Position numbers and translations under genes: made by a program. A stretch of DNA of 64,000 nt from the NCBI RefSeq assembly GCF_003248515.1, contig NZ_QFOB01000002.1:421773-485772 (forward strand). The letters are read 5' to 3'. This document shows positions 26,433 through 35,673 of the stretch, piece by piece. The notes below the pieces were generated by a model. That model had not been told where the DNA came from, did not search any database, and saw nothing but the letters and a program-made list of their open reading frames with translations. The DNA is from Sphingomonas sp. Lineage in GTDB: Bacteria > Pseudomonadota > Alphaproteobacteria > Sphingomonadales > Sphingomonadaceae. Within the stretch, counting starts at the first letter, position 1, and every line of letters starts with the position of its first letter.

Positions 26433-27875
26433 ATGTTGACGAGACGGACGATGCTCGGCGGCGCGGTTGCGGCTGCTCTTGTCGAGGGACGCGGGCTTGG
26501 CACGGTGGCGCGCAGCGTGGCGGCGCAGGGCGTGCCCGGCGCCGCCACGCTGCGCAAGCGGCTGGGCGCACGGATGCTGATGCGCGGCAATCCCGATTAT
26601 GAGGCGATGCGCCAGCTTGCCGTGTTCAACGCGCGCAAGCCCAATCGCTTTCCCAACGCGATCGTGATGGCCGAAAGCGTCGATGATGTGCAGAATGCCG
26701 TGCGCTACGCCAAGGCGCGGGGTTGGAAGGTCGGTATTCGATCCGGCGGCCACGGGTGGGTCGGTTCGCATATGCGCGACGGGGCACTGCTGATCAGCCT
26801 CGCCAATCTGCGCGAGTTGCGCGTGGAACCGGAGACGATGACCGCGATCATCAGCCCGTCCATCACGGGAGACGGGCTCAACGCCGTCCTGCAGGGCGAG
26901 CACAAGCTGATGACGCCCTCCGCGCATGGCGTGAGCGTCGGCATGGGCGGCTTCGTGATGTGTGGCGGCCATGGCTGGAATTCGCGCGTATGGGGACCGG
27001 GGTGCCAGCAACTCAAGGCGATCGACGTGATCGATGCCGACGGCAATCTGATCCACGCCACCGCCGAAGAACACAATGATTGGCTGTGGGCGGCGCGCGG
27101 CGCCGGCCCGGGCTATTTCGGTGCGGCCGTCCGCTATTATCTTCAGGTGCATCCGATGCCGCAGGTGATGCGCCGCAACGGCTATACCTTCGATCTCTCG
27201 CATCTCGAGGAGGTGACGGCCTTCCTGCGGAATAATACTCCGAAGTTCCCCGCGCATCTTGAGGTAGTGATGCTCGGCCGGATGATCGATGGCCGGCCGG
27301 GCCTCTTCGTCGGTGCCTCCGGTTTCGGCAGTGAGGAGGAGGTACGCGGCGCGCTGGACGCTTTCGATGCCGCGCCCGTCTTCCGCAAGGCGGCCACCCG
27401 CAAGGTGCAGCAGCCCTTCGTGGCGCCGTCGCGCTATGAATCGCCGACCGAAAGCCTTCCCGCCGGCTATCGCATCGTCATCGACAATATCTGGACCAAC
27501 GCGCCTTCGGAGCAGCTCGTACCGCTGATGCGCAGCCTCTTCGAAAATCTTCCGGGTGAGCGCTTCAACATCTTCTTCCAGTGCTGGGGCCCGGTGCGCG
27601 AGGTTCCGAATGCTGCTTATTCGGTGCAGGGCGAAATCTATATTTCGGCCAACGCCGTCTACATGGACGAGGCGGAGGATGCGAAGAACGATGCCTGGGC
27701 GCTCGATGCGATCCGCAGGCTGCATCCGATCTCGGTGGGCGCGCAGATGAACGACGAAAATATGGCGCTCGATCCGCAGCGCTATCTTTCGGAAGAGGCA
27801 TCGAAAAGACTGGAGGAACTGCGCGCCAGATACGATCCTGAAGGGCGCTTCGTATCGTTTCTGATGAAGGCGTGA
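26433..27875 (+). CDS. Tat-exported BBE-type FAD oxidoreductase (paralogue 1)
   Basis: A 480-residue flavoprotein of the PCMH/berberine-bridge family with a twin-arginine signal (LTRRTMLGGAVAAAL). The FAD domain carries the covalent-attachment histidine His107 in RSGGHGW; the Cys of bicovalent BBE enzymes is replaced by Gly in the HGVSVG segment, so a single His link is expected. The family C-terminal NDEN and RYDPEGRF are present. It dehydrogenates an alcohol, sugar or phenolic in the periplasm. The upstream cytochrome c makes it likely a dehydrogenase, not an oxidase. Close paralogue at 49934. Confidence 0.88.
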   Translation: MLTRRTMLGGAVAAALVEGRGLGTVARSVAAQGVPGAATLRKRLGARMLMRGNPDYEAMRQLAVFNARKPNRFPNAIVMAESVDDVQNAVRYAKARGWKVGIRSGGHGWVGSHMRDGALLISLANLRELRVEPETMTAIISPSITGDGLNAVLQGEHKLMTPSAHGVSVGMGGFVMCGGHGWNSRVWGPGCQQLKAIDVIDADGNLIHATAEEHNDWLWAARGAGPGYFGAAVRYYLQVHPMPQVMRRNGYTFDLSHLEEVTAFLRNNTPKFPAHLEVVMLGRMIDGRPGLFVGASGFGSEEEVRGALDAFDAAPVFRKAATRKVQQPFVAPSRYESPTESLPAGYRIVIDNIWTNAPSEQLVPLMRSLFENLPGERFNIFFQCWGPVREVPNAAYSVQGEIYISANAVYMDEAEDAKNDAWALDAIRRLHPISVGAQMNDENMALDPQRYLSEEASKRLEELRARYDPEGRFVSFLMKA

Positions 27876-28051
27876 GATGCGCCCGTCTTGGCCGCGCCTA
27901 AACGGACTCGGTCAGACTGATATGCAATTCGCGGCATGGTTCGCCGCGACGCATGCGAATACACCCGCATCATAAATCGACCGACACGAGGCAAGGCCGC
28001 TCCACTGCGGGGGTTTCGATGTCGACATCCAAAAAATGAAGGGGAGGTTGT

Positions 28052-30472
28052 GTGAGCAAATTCTCGGGCCTGCTGGCGGCATCGGCGCTCGGTGCCCTGT
28101 TCCTTTCGCTTACCCCGGTCGCGGCCCAAAGCGCGCAAGCTGGCCCGCAGACCGGCAGCTCGACTGCCGAGCCGGAAGGCGGCATTGCCGAGATCGTGGT
28201 GACCGCCGAGCGGCGTTCGGCATCGACGCAGAAGACGGCGCTCACGATTACGGCGATCAGCGGTGCCGATCTGCAGAAGGCCGGCGTCGTCGACAGTCGC
28301 ACGCTGCTCGACAGCATACCGGGCCTGAAGCTCACGGTCGCCAATCCCAATGCCTATATTGGCCTTTACGGCCTGGCCAGCGGATCGGGTTCGCAATATT
28401 CGGACGCGATCATGGGCTTCAACTATGGTGGTGTTCCGCTTGCGCGCCAGACCTCGGCGTCCAGCGCTTATTATGATGTCGAGCGCGTCGAGGTACTGAA
28501 GGGGCCGCAAGGCACGCTCTATGGCCGCAACGCGACGGTGGGCGCGATCAACATCATTCCGACGCGGCCAAAGGATCGCTTTGAGGGTGGTGCGACGCTG
28601 ACGCTCGGCAATTATTCCACGGTCAACAGTCAGGGCTACATCAATACCCCGATCACGGACACGCTGGCCGGCCGCGTCGCTTTCCAGACGACCCGCCATG
28701 ACGGCTATTTCACCAATGGCTATGATGACGCCAACAATTATGGCGCGCGTGTAAGCCTGCTCTATAAGCCGAGTTCGGATTTCTCGATCCTGTTGTTCGG
28801 CGACGGGTTCTGGAATCGATCGAAGGGGCCTTACAGCACCTTCACCTATTGGCTTAGCCCGACGCAGAAGTGGATCGATCCCAGCAACCCCTGGTTCGGA
28901 CTGGGAGCGGCGGGTACCTGCACCAACCAGCTGCTGTGCCCTTCTTTCGCCTCCACCAGCGTCGGTGGGGTCAATGCGGTGAGCAATCCGGCCGGCTTCA
29001 CCAACACCGGGGCCAATGGATATGGCAATATTTCCCTGGTCGGCCAGGATGGGTTCAATAACGCCGACCAGTATATCCTTTCCACGGAGATCAACTGGAA
29101 CACGCCGATCGGCACGCTGACGGTGCAGCCGAGCTATGTCCACACGAAGATCAACTACAGGACCTACTCCAATGGCCTGCTGTTCCTGAACAACACAAAA
29201 TCAGACCAGGAATCGCTCGAGATGCGTCTCGCGTCGAACGGGAATGGTCCGTTCCGATGGGTGATCGGCACCTTCCTGTTCCATGAGGATCAAAACGCCT
29301 TCCAGAACAATCTGCAGAGCACCGGCTATGCGATCCTGAGCACGCCGAAGCTGACGGACAGCAATTATGCCGGCTTCGCCGATGCCACCTACGCGCTCAC
29401 CGATCGGTTCCGGTTGACGGGCGGCATCCGCTTCACACGGGAAACCAAGAGTCAGAATGGCTATACGGTGGCCAGCGGCCTTTCGGCGGCGAGCGTCGCG
29501 ACGATCCAGGCGGCCGGCGGCGTCTGCACGCTCGTTGCCTCGCCGCTGACGCCGGTGCTCTATCAGGGCGTCTATTACATGCCGACCAACTTCTGCGAGG
29601 TTCCGAACGGCGGCCGCTACGAGAAGAATAATGTGAGCTGGAAGGCGGGCGTGGAGTTCGATCCGCGTCCGGGCTCCATGCTCTACGCAAACGTCAAGAC
29701 CGGTTTTCGCGCCGGCGGCTTCACCGTCGGCACGCAGAACAGCTACAAGCCGGAGATGCTGACGGCATATGAGATCGGATCGAAGAACCGCTTCCTGGGT
29801 GGAAAGCTACAGATCAACCTTTCCGGTTTCTACTGGAAGTACAAGAATCAGCAGATCAGCCAGCTTCAGCTTTATTATCTGAATGGTATCGCCATCGGTC
29901 AGACGAGCTTTCCGTCCAACTTCGATGGCAATCTCTATGGTGGTGAACTGAGCATCGATACGCTGGTCACGCCGAATGATCGCATCTCGGGCGACATCCT
30001 CTATGCGCGCGGCAAATATGACAGCACGCCGCCGGTCGCGACCGTCAACACCGCCGCGCTCGTTCCGCAATATGATCTTCGCCGCATCAATCTGCCGCGC
30101 TGGTCGATCACCGGCAGCTACGACCACACCTTCCACCTCCAGAGCGGGGCGGCGGTGATCGCAGCGGCGCACAGCCATTTCGAGAGCAGCACGCCGCTTC
30201 GCATCATCGACCCCGCCTTGCTGACTCCGGGCGACATGCGCGGCGCCTATGCCAAGCTGGATCTGGATCTCACCTATCGCGCGCCGGGCGATCAATGGTC
30301 GATCCAGCTGTTCGTCCGCAACGTGACCAACAAGGCGGTGGTGGGCGTCGGCTCTTCCGGCCAGACCGCGCTGCCCACCTTCTTCCGCTCCTCGGCTGAT
30401 CCGCTCAACCAGCGTTCCGCCACGCTCGATCCGCCGCGCACCTTCGGTGCTACGATCAGCGCCAAGTTCTGA
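28052..30472 (+). CDS. TonB-dependent outer-membrane receptor (paralogue 2)
   Basis: An 806-residue receptor starting at a GTG with GGGGAGG about 4 nt upstream. It has a signal peptide cut near VAAQS (residue 26), a plug with AEIVVTAERRS and VLKGPQGTLYGRNATVGAIN, and a barrel ending in F (TISAKF). It shares long motifs with the receptor at 22292, including DDA/DDAD-N segments and the FKAGGF/FRAGGF region. The TonB-box region is not obvious. Its duplication beside duplicated flavoproteins suggests that each receptor serves a related substrate. Confidence 0.95.
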   Translation: MSKFSGLLAASALGALFLSLTPVAAQSAQAGPQTGSSTAEPEGGIAEIVVTAERRSASTQKTALTITAISGADLQKAGVVDSRTLLDSIPGLKLTVANPNAYIGLYGLASGSGSQYSDAIMGFNYGGVPLARQTSASSAYYDVERVEVLKGPQGTLYGRNATVGAINIIPTRPKDRFEGGATLTLGNYSTVNSQGYINTPITDTLAGRVAFQTTRHDGYFTNGYDDANNYGARVSLLYKPSSDFSILLFGDGFWNRSKGPYSTFTYWLSPTQKWIDPSNPWFGLGAAGTCTNQLLCPSFASTSVGGVNAVSNPAGFTNTGANGYGNISLVGQDGFNNADQYILSTEINWNTPIGTLTVQPSYVHTKINYRTYSNGLLFLNNTKSDQESLEMRLASNGNGPFRWVIGTFLFHEDQNAFQNNLQSTGYAILSTPKLTDSNYAGFADATYALTDRFRLTGGIRFTRETKSQNGYTVASGLSAASVATIQAAGGVCTLVASPLTPVLYQGVYYMPTNFCEVPNGGRYEKNNVSWKAGVEFDPRPGSMLYANVKTGFRAGGFTVGTQNSYKPEMLTAYEIGSKNRFLGGKLQINLSGFYWKYKNQQISQLQLYYLNGIAIGQTSFPSNFDGNLYGGELSIDTLVTPNDRISGDILYARGKYDSTPPVATVNTAALVPQYDLRRINLPRWSITGSYDHTFHLQSGAAVIAAAHSHFESSTPLRIIDPALLTPGDMRGAYAKLDLDLTYRAPGDQWSIQLFVRNVTNKAVVGVGSSGQTALPTFFRSSADPLNQRSATLDPPRTFGATISAKF

Positions 30473-30486
30473 TCCTTCTCCTCCCG

Positions 30487-30520
30487 CGCCCCGCCGGCTT
30501 TCCGTTGGGGCGTTCTTCTT
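30487..30520 (+). terminator. Rho-independent-like terminator after TonB receptor 2
   Basis: CGCCCC (30487-30492) pairs with GGGGCG (30507-30512), followed by TTCTTCTT (30513-30520), 15 nt after the receptor stop. It probably ends that transcript before the cytochrome b561 gene. Confidence 0.55.
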
Positions 30521-30535
30521 CCGGAGGCACGCGGA

Positions 30536-31108
30536 ATGGAGCAAAGCTATCGCTATGATCGTGTCGCGATCACGCTGCACTGGCTGATCGCCGTCCTGAT
30601 CCTCGTGAATATCGGGATCGGGCTCGGTTTCCCCGATCCACTGCCAGGGCAGCGTTTTTCGCCCAAGCCGCTGTTGCCGCTGCACATATCGATCGGCATA
30701 TCCGTGCTGCTGCTCAGCCTGGCGCGACTTGCCTGGAGGTTGACCCATCGGCCGCCGCCCTATCGCTGGCCGCTGCCCAACAGGGAGCATCTTCTCGCCA
30801 GGGCGGGGCACTGGGCCTTCTATGGCCTGATGATCCTGATGCCGCTGACGGGCTGGATGGCGATATCGGCGCACAAGGTTCAGAAGACGCCGCTCAGGCT
30901 CTTCGGGCTGCATTGGCCGCATTTTCCGGTCTTTCCGATGCTGCCGGCCGTCCTCGTCGATCGGCTCCATGATCTGCTCGTCATCGCGCATGCCTTCCTC
31001 ACGGCCTGGCTCATGCCGGCTCTGCTGGCGCTTCATGTCGCGGCGATCGCCAAGCATCACCTGATCGATCGCAAGCCGCTCCTCGGCCGGATGCTCGGGG
31101 GAAAATGA
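30536..31108 (+). CDS. Cytochrome b561 family membrane protein
   Basis: A 190-residue inner-membrane protein with four predicted helices and heme-ligand histidines (His15 in ITLHWLI, His50 in PLHISIG, further His in the third and fourth helices). It is of the bacterial b561 type that passes electrons between periplasmic carriers and the quinone pool. Next to exported flavoproteins and cytochromes c, it may drain electrons from their substrate oxidation. Its stop overlaps an in-frame ATG of the following amidohydrolase frame (ATGA), suggesting coupling. Confidence 0.9.
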   Translation: MEQSYRYDRVAITLHWLIAVLILVNIGIGLGFPDPLPGQRFSPKPLLPLHISIGISVLLLSLARLAWRLTHRPPPYRWPLPNREHLLARAGHWAFYGLMILMPLTGWMAISAHKVQKTPLRLFGLHWPHFPVFPMLPAVLVDRLHDLLVIAHAFLTAWLMPALLALHVAAIAKHHLIDRKPLLGRMLGGK

Positions 31109-31122
31109 CAGGAGAGCGCGGG

Positions 31123-32208
31123 ATGTCGACCATGTCCAAACGGGGATTTCTGGCGGGCACGGCGGCGGCACTCGCCGTGCGATCCGCCAGCCACGCCACG
31201 ACACCTGACAGTGCCCGGAAACGATCCTATCGCCGGATCGCCACCGAGGAAGGCTTCACCATTCCGGAGGTCGATGCGGCCGCCGCCGCCGCCAACCGCG
31301 CGACTGGCGGGGCCGGAATGCCCAACAATCCGGCCGTGCGCGAAGCCTTTCGCAACGCGGCCGCCGATCTGGGCGAGGGGCGGATCGCGGCGATGGACGC
31401 GGCTGGGCTGGACATCGCCCTGTTGTCACTCGGCTCGCCGGGAGTTCAGAATTTCCCCGTGGAGCAGGCGAGGGAGCTTGCCCAACTCGCCAATGATCGC
31501 GTCGCCGCCGCCGTTCGCGCGCATCCCGCGCGGTTCGCAGCGCTGGCGACGGTGGCGCCGCAGGATCCGGAAGCGGCAGCGCGGGAACTGGAGCGCGCGA
31601 TCGGTACGCTCGGCCTCAACGGCCTGCTGATCAATTCGCACACCGCCGGCGAGACGCTTGACGCACCCCGGTTCACGCCGATCCTCGATGCGTTGCAGGC
31701 ACTGGACGTGCCGCTTTACATTCATCCGCGTGATCCGTTGCCGTCGATGCGCGGCCTTGATCTTCCCGGCTTCAATGTCGGCTGGGGCTATGGGGTGGAG
31801 GTGGGTACGCATGTCCTGCGCCTGATCGCGGGCGGGGTGTTCGATCGTTTTCCGAAGCTGAAGATTGTCATCGGCCATATGGGCGAGATGCTGCCCTTCT
31901 ATCTGGATCGCATCGACAATCGCTATCTGTGGGAATGGAATTTCCGGGGCGCGACGCCACCGCTCAAGCTCAGGCCGAGCGATTATTTCCGCCGGAACAT
32001 CTGGGTCACCACCAGCGGCGTGAATTACTGGCACCCGCTACGCTACACGATCGACCGCGTCGGCATCGATCGTGTCCTGTTCGCTGCCGATTATCCCTAT
32101 GAGGATATGGCGCGCGATGTGCGCGCGATCGAGCGGACGCCGCTCTCGATATCCGAAAAGCGCAAGCTGTTCGACATCAATGCCAGCCGCCTGTTCCGTA
32201 TCGCCTGA
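31123..32208 (+). CDS. Amidohydrolase-superfamily decarboxylase, LigW-like, with export signal
   Basis: A 361-residue TIM-barrel protein closely resembling 5-carboxyvanillate decarboxylase LigW and gamma-resorcylate decarboxylase. Metal-site residues seen are Glu42 (RIATEEGF), His201 (YIHPRDP), His252 (GHMGE) and Asp323 (FAADYPYED). It would remove a carboxyl group from a phenolic acid. The His found two residues after the first metal ligand in gamma-resorcylate decarboxylase is Gly here (LigW has Ala). Unlike LigW it begins with a Tat-like signal (SKRGFLAGTAAALAV). The ATG at 31123 follows AGGAG and is preferred over the overlapping ATG at 31105. Confidence 0.85.
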   Translation: MSTMSKRGFLAGTAAALAVRSASHATTPDSARKRSYRRIATEEGFTIPEVDAAAAAANRATGGAGMPNNPAVREAFRNAAADLGEGRIAAMDAAGLDIALLSLGSPGVQNFPVEQARELAQLANDRVAAAVRAHPARFAALATVAPQDPEAAARELERAIGTLGLNGLLINSHTAGETLDAPRFTPILDALQALDVPLYIHPRDPLPSMRGLDLPGFNVGWGYGVEVGTHVLRLIAGGVFDRFPKLKIVIGHMGEMLPFYLDRIDNRYLWEWNFRGATPPLKLRPSDYFRRNIWVTTSGVNYWHPLRYTIDRVGIDRVLFAADYPYEDMARDVRAIERTPLSISEKRKLFDINASRLFRIA

Positions 32209-32225
32209 GCCTGCAAGGAATGAGG

Positions 32226-33224
32226 ATGAAGGATCGATCGATCGGACCTGGACGGCGGGAGGTGGTCGCGGCGGGCCTGGCATGGGCCGGAGCGGCGATG
32301 GCGGATGCGCGCATTGCTGCATCGCGCGAGCCGCTGTTCGACAGTCATGCGCATCTCGTTTCCCCCGATACGATACGCTATCCGCAGGTACCCGCCGATG
32401 CACCCGGCGCGACCGCGAACCTGCCCGGCATGGGCTTTCGCCAGTTCGGCACGGCGCGGCCAGTGCCCGGGGCGGAAGCAATGGCCGGCTGGATGAAGCA
32501 GAAAGGGGTGGACGGGCTGGCGGCCATCCAGAAGCGTGGCGCCTATGGTCTCGACAATCGCTATATCCTCGATAGCGCGGCGCATTACCCGCATCTCTTC
32601 TTCCCCGTCGTGATCCTTGATGCGCAGGACGATGCTACACCTGGCACGGTGCGCGATCTGGCGGCGCGCGGCCTGGCCGGAGTGAGGCTCACCGGCGTGA
32701 TGGCGTCGGACGGAGGCTTTCCCTGGCTGGCATCCGATCGCGCGCTGCGGCTGTGGGACACCGCCGCGAAAACGGGCCTCGTCATGGAGATCATGACCAA
32801 TCCCTTCGGCCATCCGGTGGAGGCGCTCCCGGTCTATGTCGATCTCGCCCTTCGCTTTCCCGGCGTCCCGATCGTGATCGATCACCTGAACTGGCCGGAT
32901 GCGCACGGCGCGCCGGATTTCGGTCTCGATGCGCCGCTACGCGCGCTCGCCGCCCGGCCGAACATCTTCTTCAAGTTCACGACGATCAACATGGACAAGC
33001 TGCAGGATGCGGGTATCTCGTCCGCCGCATTCCTGGCGCATGCGGTCGGGCTGTTCGGTGCCGGGCGCATCCTGTGGGGCTCCGACATGGGCAATACCCC
33101 CGGCTCCTATGCCGAGCTTATCGGCCGGGCGCGGGCGTCGGCAGGCCATCTGCCCATGGCGGCCCGCCGCGCCGTCTTCCACGATAATGGCCGCCGGCTC
33201 TTCACCCGCCGTGCCGGGGTGTGA
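32226..33224 (+). CDS. Exported amidohydrolase-family hydrolase, LigI/fuconolactonase-like
   Basis: A 332-residue TIM-barrel hydrolase with an N-terminal export signal (RREVVAAGLAWAGAAMA). The barrel shows the metal-site D-S-H41-A-H43-L, IDHLNW and ILWGSDMGN, typical of COG3618 lactone hydrolases such as 2-pyrone-4,6-dicarboxylate and fuconolactone hydrolase. It may open a lactone or act on an ester in the periplasm. It starts 17 nt after the LigW-like gene, and the two form an exported pair. The alternative ATG 6 nt upstream is possible. Confidence 0.8.
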   Translation: MKDRSIGPGRREVVAAGLAWAGAAMADARIAASREPLFDSHAHLVSPDTIRYPQVPADAPGATANLPGMGFRQFGTARPVPGAEAMAGWMKQKGVDGLAAIQKRGAYGLDNRYILDSAAHYPHLFFPVVILDAQDDATPGTVRDLAARGLAGVRLTGVMASDGGFPWLASDRALRLWDTAAKTGLVMEIMTNPFGHPVEALPVYVDLALRFPGVPIVIDHLNWPDAHGAPDFGLDAPLRALAARPNIFFKFTTINMDKLQDAGISSAAFLAHAVGLFGAGRILWGSDMGNTPGSYAELIGRARASAGHLPMAARRAVFHDNGRRLFTRRAGV

Positions 33225-33350
33225 TGGCGGGGCAACAGTGCGGCTAAAGCGTCGGGCGCACACTGGAAGCGGATCGCGCGCGGAGTATGATCGCGCGGAT
33301 AATCGGATAATGGGCACCCGTCGGAGAGGCGGGGCCAGCTGGAGCACAGG

Positions 33351-34322
33351 GTGACGTTGGATCTCGAACGATGGAAACTGTTCCTCCTCGTCAGCGAGAT
33401 GGGGAGCCTTTCGAAGGCGGCGACGGTTCTCAATCGGCCGCAGCCGGTGATCAGCCGGCACATCAATTCGCTTGAAACCGAATGCGGCTGCCATCTCTTC
33501 TATCGTACCGGCAGGGGCGTGGTGCTGAGCGAGGTCGGCCAGGCGATCCAGCCGCGCGTGCAGGCGATGATCGCCGAATTCGATCAGATCATGCGGGATA
33601 TAAAGGGGCAGGCTGGGGTTCCGGTCGGGCGCGTCAGCGTCGGCCTGCTGCCTTCGATCCGCATCGCTACCGAACTGGTGCATGCCGCGACGACCCAGTT
33701 TCCGGGGATCGACCTGCATCTGACCGAGGCTTCGGGCGGCCAGCTTGCCGAACAGGTCGCGGTCGGGCGCATCGATCTGGCGCTCGTTCTGCGCGAACAG
33801 GGCGCGCTGCTCTCGACCGAGGAGGCTTTGCTAACGCTGCCCATGTGCGTGGTGGGGTCGGCAGGCGATCCCGTCACGAGCCGGCGGAGCGTCGCACTGT
33901 CCGAATTGTCCGCACTTCCGCTGATCATGGCCAAGCCTCCCAACGCGGTGCGGATGCTCGTCGAGCAGACGGCGCGGCGGGCGGAAGTGCCGCTCCGCTT
34001 CGCGACACAGGTCGATCCTCCGGCCACGCAGCGCCAGCTCGTCGCAGCGGGCTTCGGCTATTCGATCACGACGCGCATGTCCGTTCGCGATGATGTGGCG
34101 GCTGGCCTGCTCAGCGCCGCTGCGATCTCCGATCCGCCGATGGATATGGTGCTGGTGCTCGTTCGCTCCAATCAGCGCCCGGCGACGCTGGCGATCCGCA
34201 AGATAGCGCGACTGCTGTCCGATCTCATCCGGCACTTGCCCGAGCGACATGCCGGGGACGAGATGCCCGCTTATCTGCCGGTCGAGCCATCGACCGGGAA
34301 TTCGAAGGCGACGCCGGAATAG
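33351..34322 (+). CDS. LysR-family regulator (paralogue 2)
   Basis: A 323-residue LysR-type regulator starting at a GTG with GGAG upstream. Winged helix-turn-helix at about 3-62 (SLSKAATVLNRPQPVISRHI), effector domain after it. It is a close paralogue of the LysR at 13192 over its full length, with shared runs such as PGIDLHLTEASGGQL and GRIDLALVLRE, so the two may bind similar inducers. It faces the carboxymuconolactone-decarboxylase-like gene and overlaps its 3' end by 52 nt. Confidence 0.92.
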   Translation: MTLDLERWKLFLLVSEMGSLSKAATVLNRPQPVISRHINSLETECGCHLFYRTGRGVVLSEVGQAIQPRVQAMIAEFDQIMRDIKGQAGVPVGRVSVGLLPSIRIATELVHAATTQFPGIDLHLTEASGGQLAEQVAVGRIDLALVLREQGALLSTEEALLTLPMCVVGSAGDPVTSRRSVALSELSALPLIMAKPPNAVRMLVEQTARRAEVPLRFATQVDPPATQRQLVAAGFGYSITTRMSVRDDVAAGLLSAAAISDPPMDMVLVLVRSNQRPATLAIRKIARLLSDLIRHLPERHAGDEMPAYLPVEPSTGNSKATPE

Positions 34323-34873
34323 GGCGTCCGCGCGACGTTCATCACCATCGCAAGCAAGGCATAATAGCCGCAAAGGCCGACCAGTTCGATCGTGCCGCTT
34401 TCGCCCAGAATCGCCACCGTGCGGGTATGGAGATCGTCATCGATGCGGCGATCGGCATCCAGCGCGGTGCAGAAGTCGAGGATCAGCCGTTCGTCGGCCG
34501 GCATGTCCGGTGCGGCGCGGCCGTCGCGCAGCGCCGCCAGCGTCGCCTGCGCTACGCCGGCCCGGGCCGCAAGCGGCGCATGCGCCCGCCATTCATAAGG
34601 CTGGCTCCACAGGCGCGCGATCACGCAGATCGCGAATTCCCGCAGGCGCTCCTCCACGCCGCAGCGATAGCGGAGGAACTCGCCCAGCTTCTGGGTCCTG
34701 TCCAGGAGATCCGGGCTGCGTAGCAGCGGCACGAACGGCCCCCGGACCTCGCCGCGCGGTGTGGCGATCAGGGCCGCGGCGGCGGCGCGCATCGCATCGT
34801 CCCAGTCGGCCGGGTCCGTCGGTGGAAAGCGATCAGCTCCCTCGACGGGGTTCAGGGCAGGAAAGTTCACCAC
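34271..34873 (-). CDS. Carboxymuconolactone decarboxylase/AhpD-like protein
   Basis: A 200-residue all-helical protein of the CMD/AhpD superfamily with the segment EFAICVIARLWSQPYEWRAH. It lacks the C-x2-C redox pair of AhpD peroxidases, so it more likely resembles the decarboxylase-type branch. Start chosen at a GTG 5 nt after GGAG (the open frame runs to 34933). It is divergent from a TetR gene, the usual place for a repressor and its target. It shares 52 nt with the convergent LysR gene. Confidence 0.8.
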   Translation of the reverse strand: MVNFPALNPVEGADRFPPTDPADWDDAMRAAAAALIATPRGEVRGPFVPLLRSPDLLDRTQKLGEFLRYRCGVEERLREFAICVIARLWSQPYEWRAHAPLAARAGVAQATLAALRDGRAAPDMPADERLILDFCTALDADRRIDDDLHTRTVAILGESGTIELVGLCGYYALLAMVMNVARTPYSGVAFEFPVDGSTGR

Positions 34874-34971
34874 AAAAGCTCCGAAATTCGCGTTAGCGTC
34901 AATAGTGTTGCAGCTTCGCCTGCCGCGCGGCAAATGGCGGGCAGAGCGAGCAATGTTTTGGGGGACTTACG

Positions 34972-35673
34972 TTGGCAAAAGCGAGCCGGACGCCAGGGCG
35001 GCCGCGCAGCGGTGGTGAAGGCGAGGGCAATGCCGTCGGCAAGGATGCGTTGATCGACGCGACGATCGATCTGCTGCGGACGACGCCGCCGAGCGCGATC
35101 ACGCCGATCGCCGTCGCCCGGGCGACCGGGGTGCATCCGTCGCTGATCCGCTATTATTTCAAGAATCGCGCGCGCCTGCTGGTGGCAGCCGCGGAACGGA
35201 TGATGTCGCGTCTGAGCGCGCGCGTCGAGCAGGCGGCGGCCGATTCTGATGGAAGCCCGCGCAGCCGTCTCTTCGCTCGCATCGCTGCGATCATCGAACT
35301 GAACGACAGTTTCCCAAACTTTCATCAGCTCATGGTCAACGAAATGGGAGAATCCTCCGATCCGGCGGCGCGCGCCCTGATTTCGCAGGCAACGTTCAAC
35401 GGCACCACCGCTTATGGGCGCATCCTCAGCGCCGGTGTCGCTGACGGCACCTTCCGTGATCTCGATCCGGCGATGCTCTACACCGTCATTGTCGGCATGG
35501 CCGAATTCCTGCCTGCCGCGCGGCACCAACTGGAAATCGCGCGCGGACGCCCGATCGACAAGGAAGAGCTTCGCGCGAGCTACACCGATTTCGTGTGCGA
35601 TCTCATCATGCACGGTATTTCCGCGTCCGCATCTCAGCGGAGCGGGCGGAAGACGCCGCGCCCCGCCGCCTGA
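34972..35673 (+). CDS. TetR/AcrR-family regulator
   Basis: A 233-residue repressor, starting at a TTG with GGGGGA 6 nt upstream. The N-terminal helix-turn-helix (about 28-75) reads ALIDATIDLLRTTPPSAITP and GVHPSLIRYYFKNRARLL. The C-terminal ligand domain is unrecognised. It is divergent from the CMD-like gene across a 98-nt gap and probably controls it. Its 3' end overlaps the next convergent gene by 40 nt. Confidence 0.9.
   Translation: MAKASRTPGRPRSGGEGEGNAVGKDALIDATIDLLRTTPPSAITPIAVARATGVHPSLIRYYFKNRARLLVAAAERMMSRLSARVEQAAADSDGSPRSRLFARIAAIIELNDSFPNFHQLMVNEMGESSDPAARALISQATFNGTTAYGRILSAGVADGTFRDLDPAMLYTVIVGMAEFLPAARHQLEIARGRPIDKEELRASYTDFVCDLIMHGISASASQRSGRKTPRPAA

Noticed and set aside
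26376..27725. A 449-codon open frame on the minus strand
   Set aside because: Antisense to the BBE oxidoreductase with all its motifs; composition is shadow-like.
26433..27875. Bicovalent FAD attachment in the BBE-type proteins
   Set aside because: The second attachment Cys of plant BBE is replaced by Gly in the first copy and is absent from the second, so only His attachment is supported.
31123..31260. Missing metal-binding His in the LigW-like protein as a sign of inactivity
   Set aside because: LigW itself has Ala at this place (EEAF); Gly here falls within the subfamily pattern, so it is not evidence for loss of function.
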